A stretch of DNA of 64,000 bases, from assembly GCF_042849255.1 (NCBI RefSeq), contig NZ_AP026866.1, forward strand, positions 124,001-188,000. Direction: 5' to 3'. The DNA is from Oceaniferula spumae (GTDB taxonomy: Bacteria > Verrucomicrobiota > Verrucomicrobiia > Verrucomicrobiales > Akkermansiaceae). This document shows positions 63,990 through 64,000 of the stretch, in pieces. Numbering within the stretch: the first letter of the stretch is position 1; every line of letters starts with the position of its first letter. Made by a program: the position numbers and the translations under genes. The notes under the pieces are model-generated. The model saw nothing but the letters and a program-made list of their open reading frames with translations, did not search any database and had not been told where the DNA came from.

Positions 63990-64000
63990 TTTTTTGCACC

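Noticed and set aside
1..64000. Phage, insertion sequence, integron or CRISPR array
   Set aside because: No transposase, integrase, phage structural gene, or regularly spaced direct repeats with spacers was found.

Overview
The window looks like the chromosome of an aerobic, polysaccharide-degrading member of the Verrucomicrobiota (PVC group), probably near Akkermansiaceae/Rubritalea. This is inferred from gene content, not from a marker tree. The signs are eight S1-type sulfatases in the first 21 kb, a DUF1800/DUF1501 secreted-protein pair, a PEP-CTERM protein ending in an RRRR tail, large exported proteins with the C-terminal 'NNLLEFAFG' module frequent in this phylum, oxygen-dependent HemF, and a three-subunit complex II. 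Base composition is near 50% GC and looks even throughout. I see no phage, insertion sequence, plasmid or CRISPR signature.

Region 1 (1-20713) is a sulfated-glycan degradation island. Five sulfatases run rightward (the first is cut by the window edge; the middle three are tandem iduronate-2-sulfatase-like paralogues). They are followed by a GH1 glycosidase, a leftward arylsulfatase, a GH94 disaccharide phosphorylase with a small secreted CBM-like protein, a 1238-residue sulfatase with lectin-type C-terminal modules and a non-canonical active-site motif, and a leftward pair of sulfatase-DNRLRE fusion and second CBM-like protein. Exported sulfatases would desulfate the polymer or oligomers, and the two cytoplasmic carbohydrate enzymes (GH1, GH94) would finish the sugars. 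No SusC/SusD, dedicated transporter, or formylglycine-generating enzyme is present, so those must be elsewhere.

Region 2 (20892-30338) is housekeeping: hemF, aspS, hisS, a thioredoxin-fold protein without redox cysteines, sdhCAB and ndk. Region 3 (30514-43385) has a PEP-CTERM protein, glgB, a DsbD-type reductase, an AI-2E family permease, a Gdx-type SMR exporter with a VOC protein, a YiiX-like hydrolase, a phospholipase-D lipoprotein and uvrA. Region 4 (43497-52713) starts with an ECF sigma / anti-sigma-like / PDZ three-gene set, then SirB1-like, hydrolase, flavin reductase, rplI, aat, a eukaryote-type HisA and MtfA. Region 5 (52717-64000) has a pseudopilin-like / DUF1501 / DUF1800 operon, a TonB-like/OmpA hybrid envelope protein, a HAD phosphatase, tRNA-Leu(CAA), mutM and a large unknown lipoprotein.

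Two signals cut across genes. Several genes have a sigma-70-type promoter whose -10 box lies only 6-7 bases before the start codon, without a Shine-Dalgarno sequence, which suggests frequent leaderless mRNAs. The hexamer TGTTAG occurs in my hand count about 80 times on the two strands, where roughly 31 would be expected by chance, in several reading frames and in intergenic DNA. No gap between genes exceeds 300 bases; the longest (21897-22191) is filled with hairpins of a REP-like kind.
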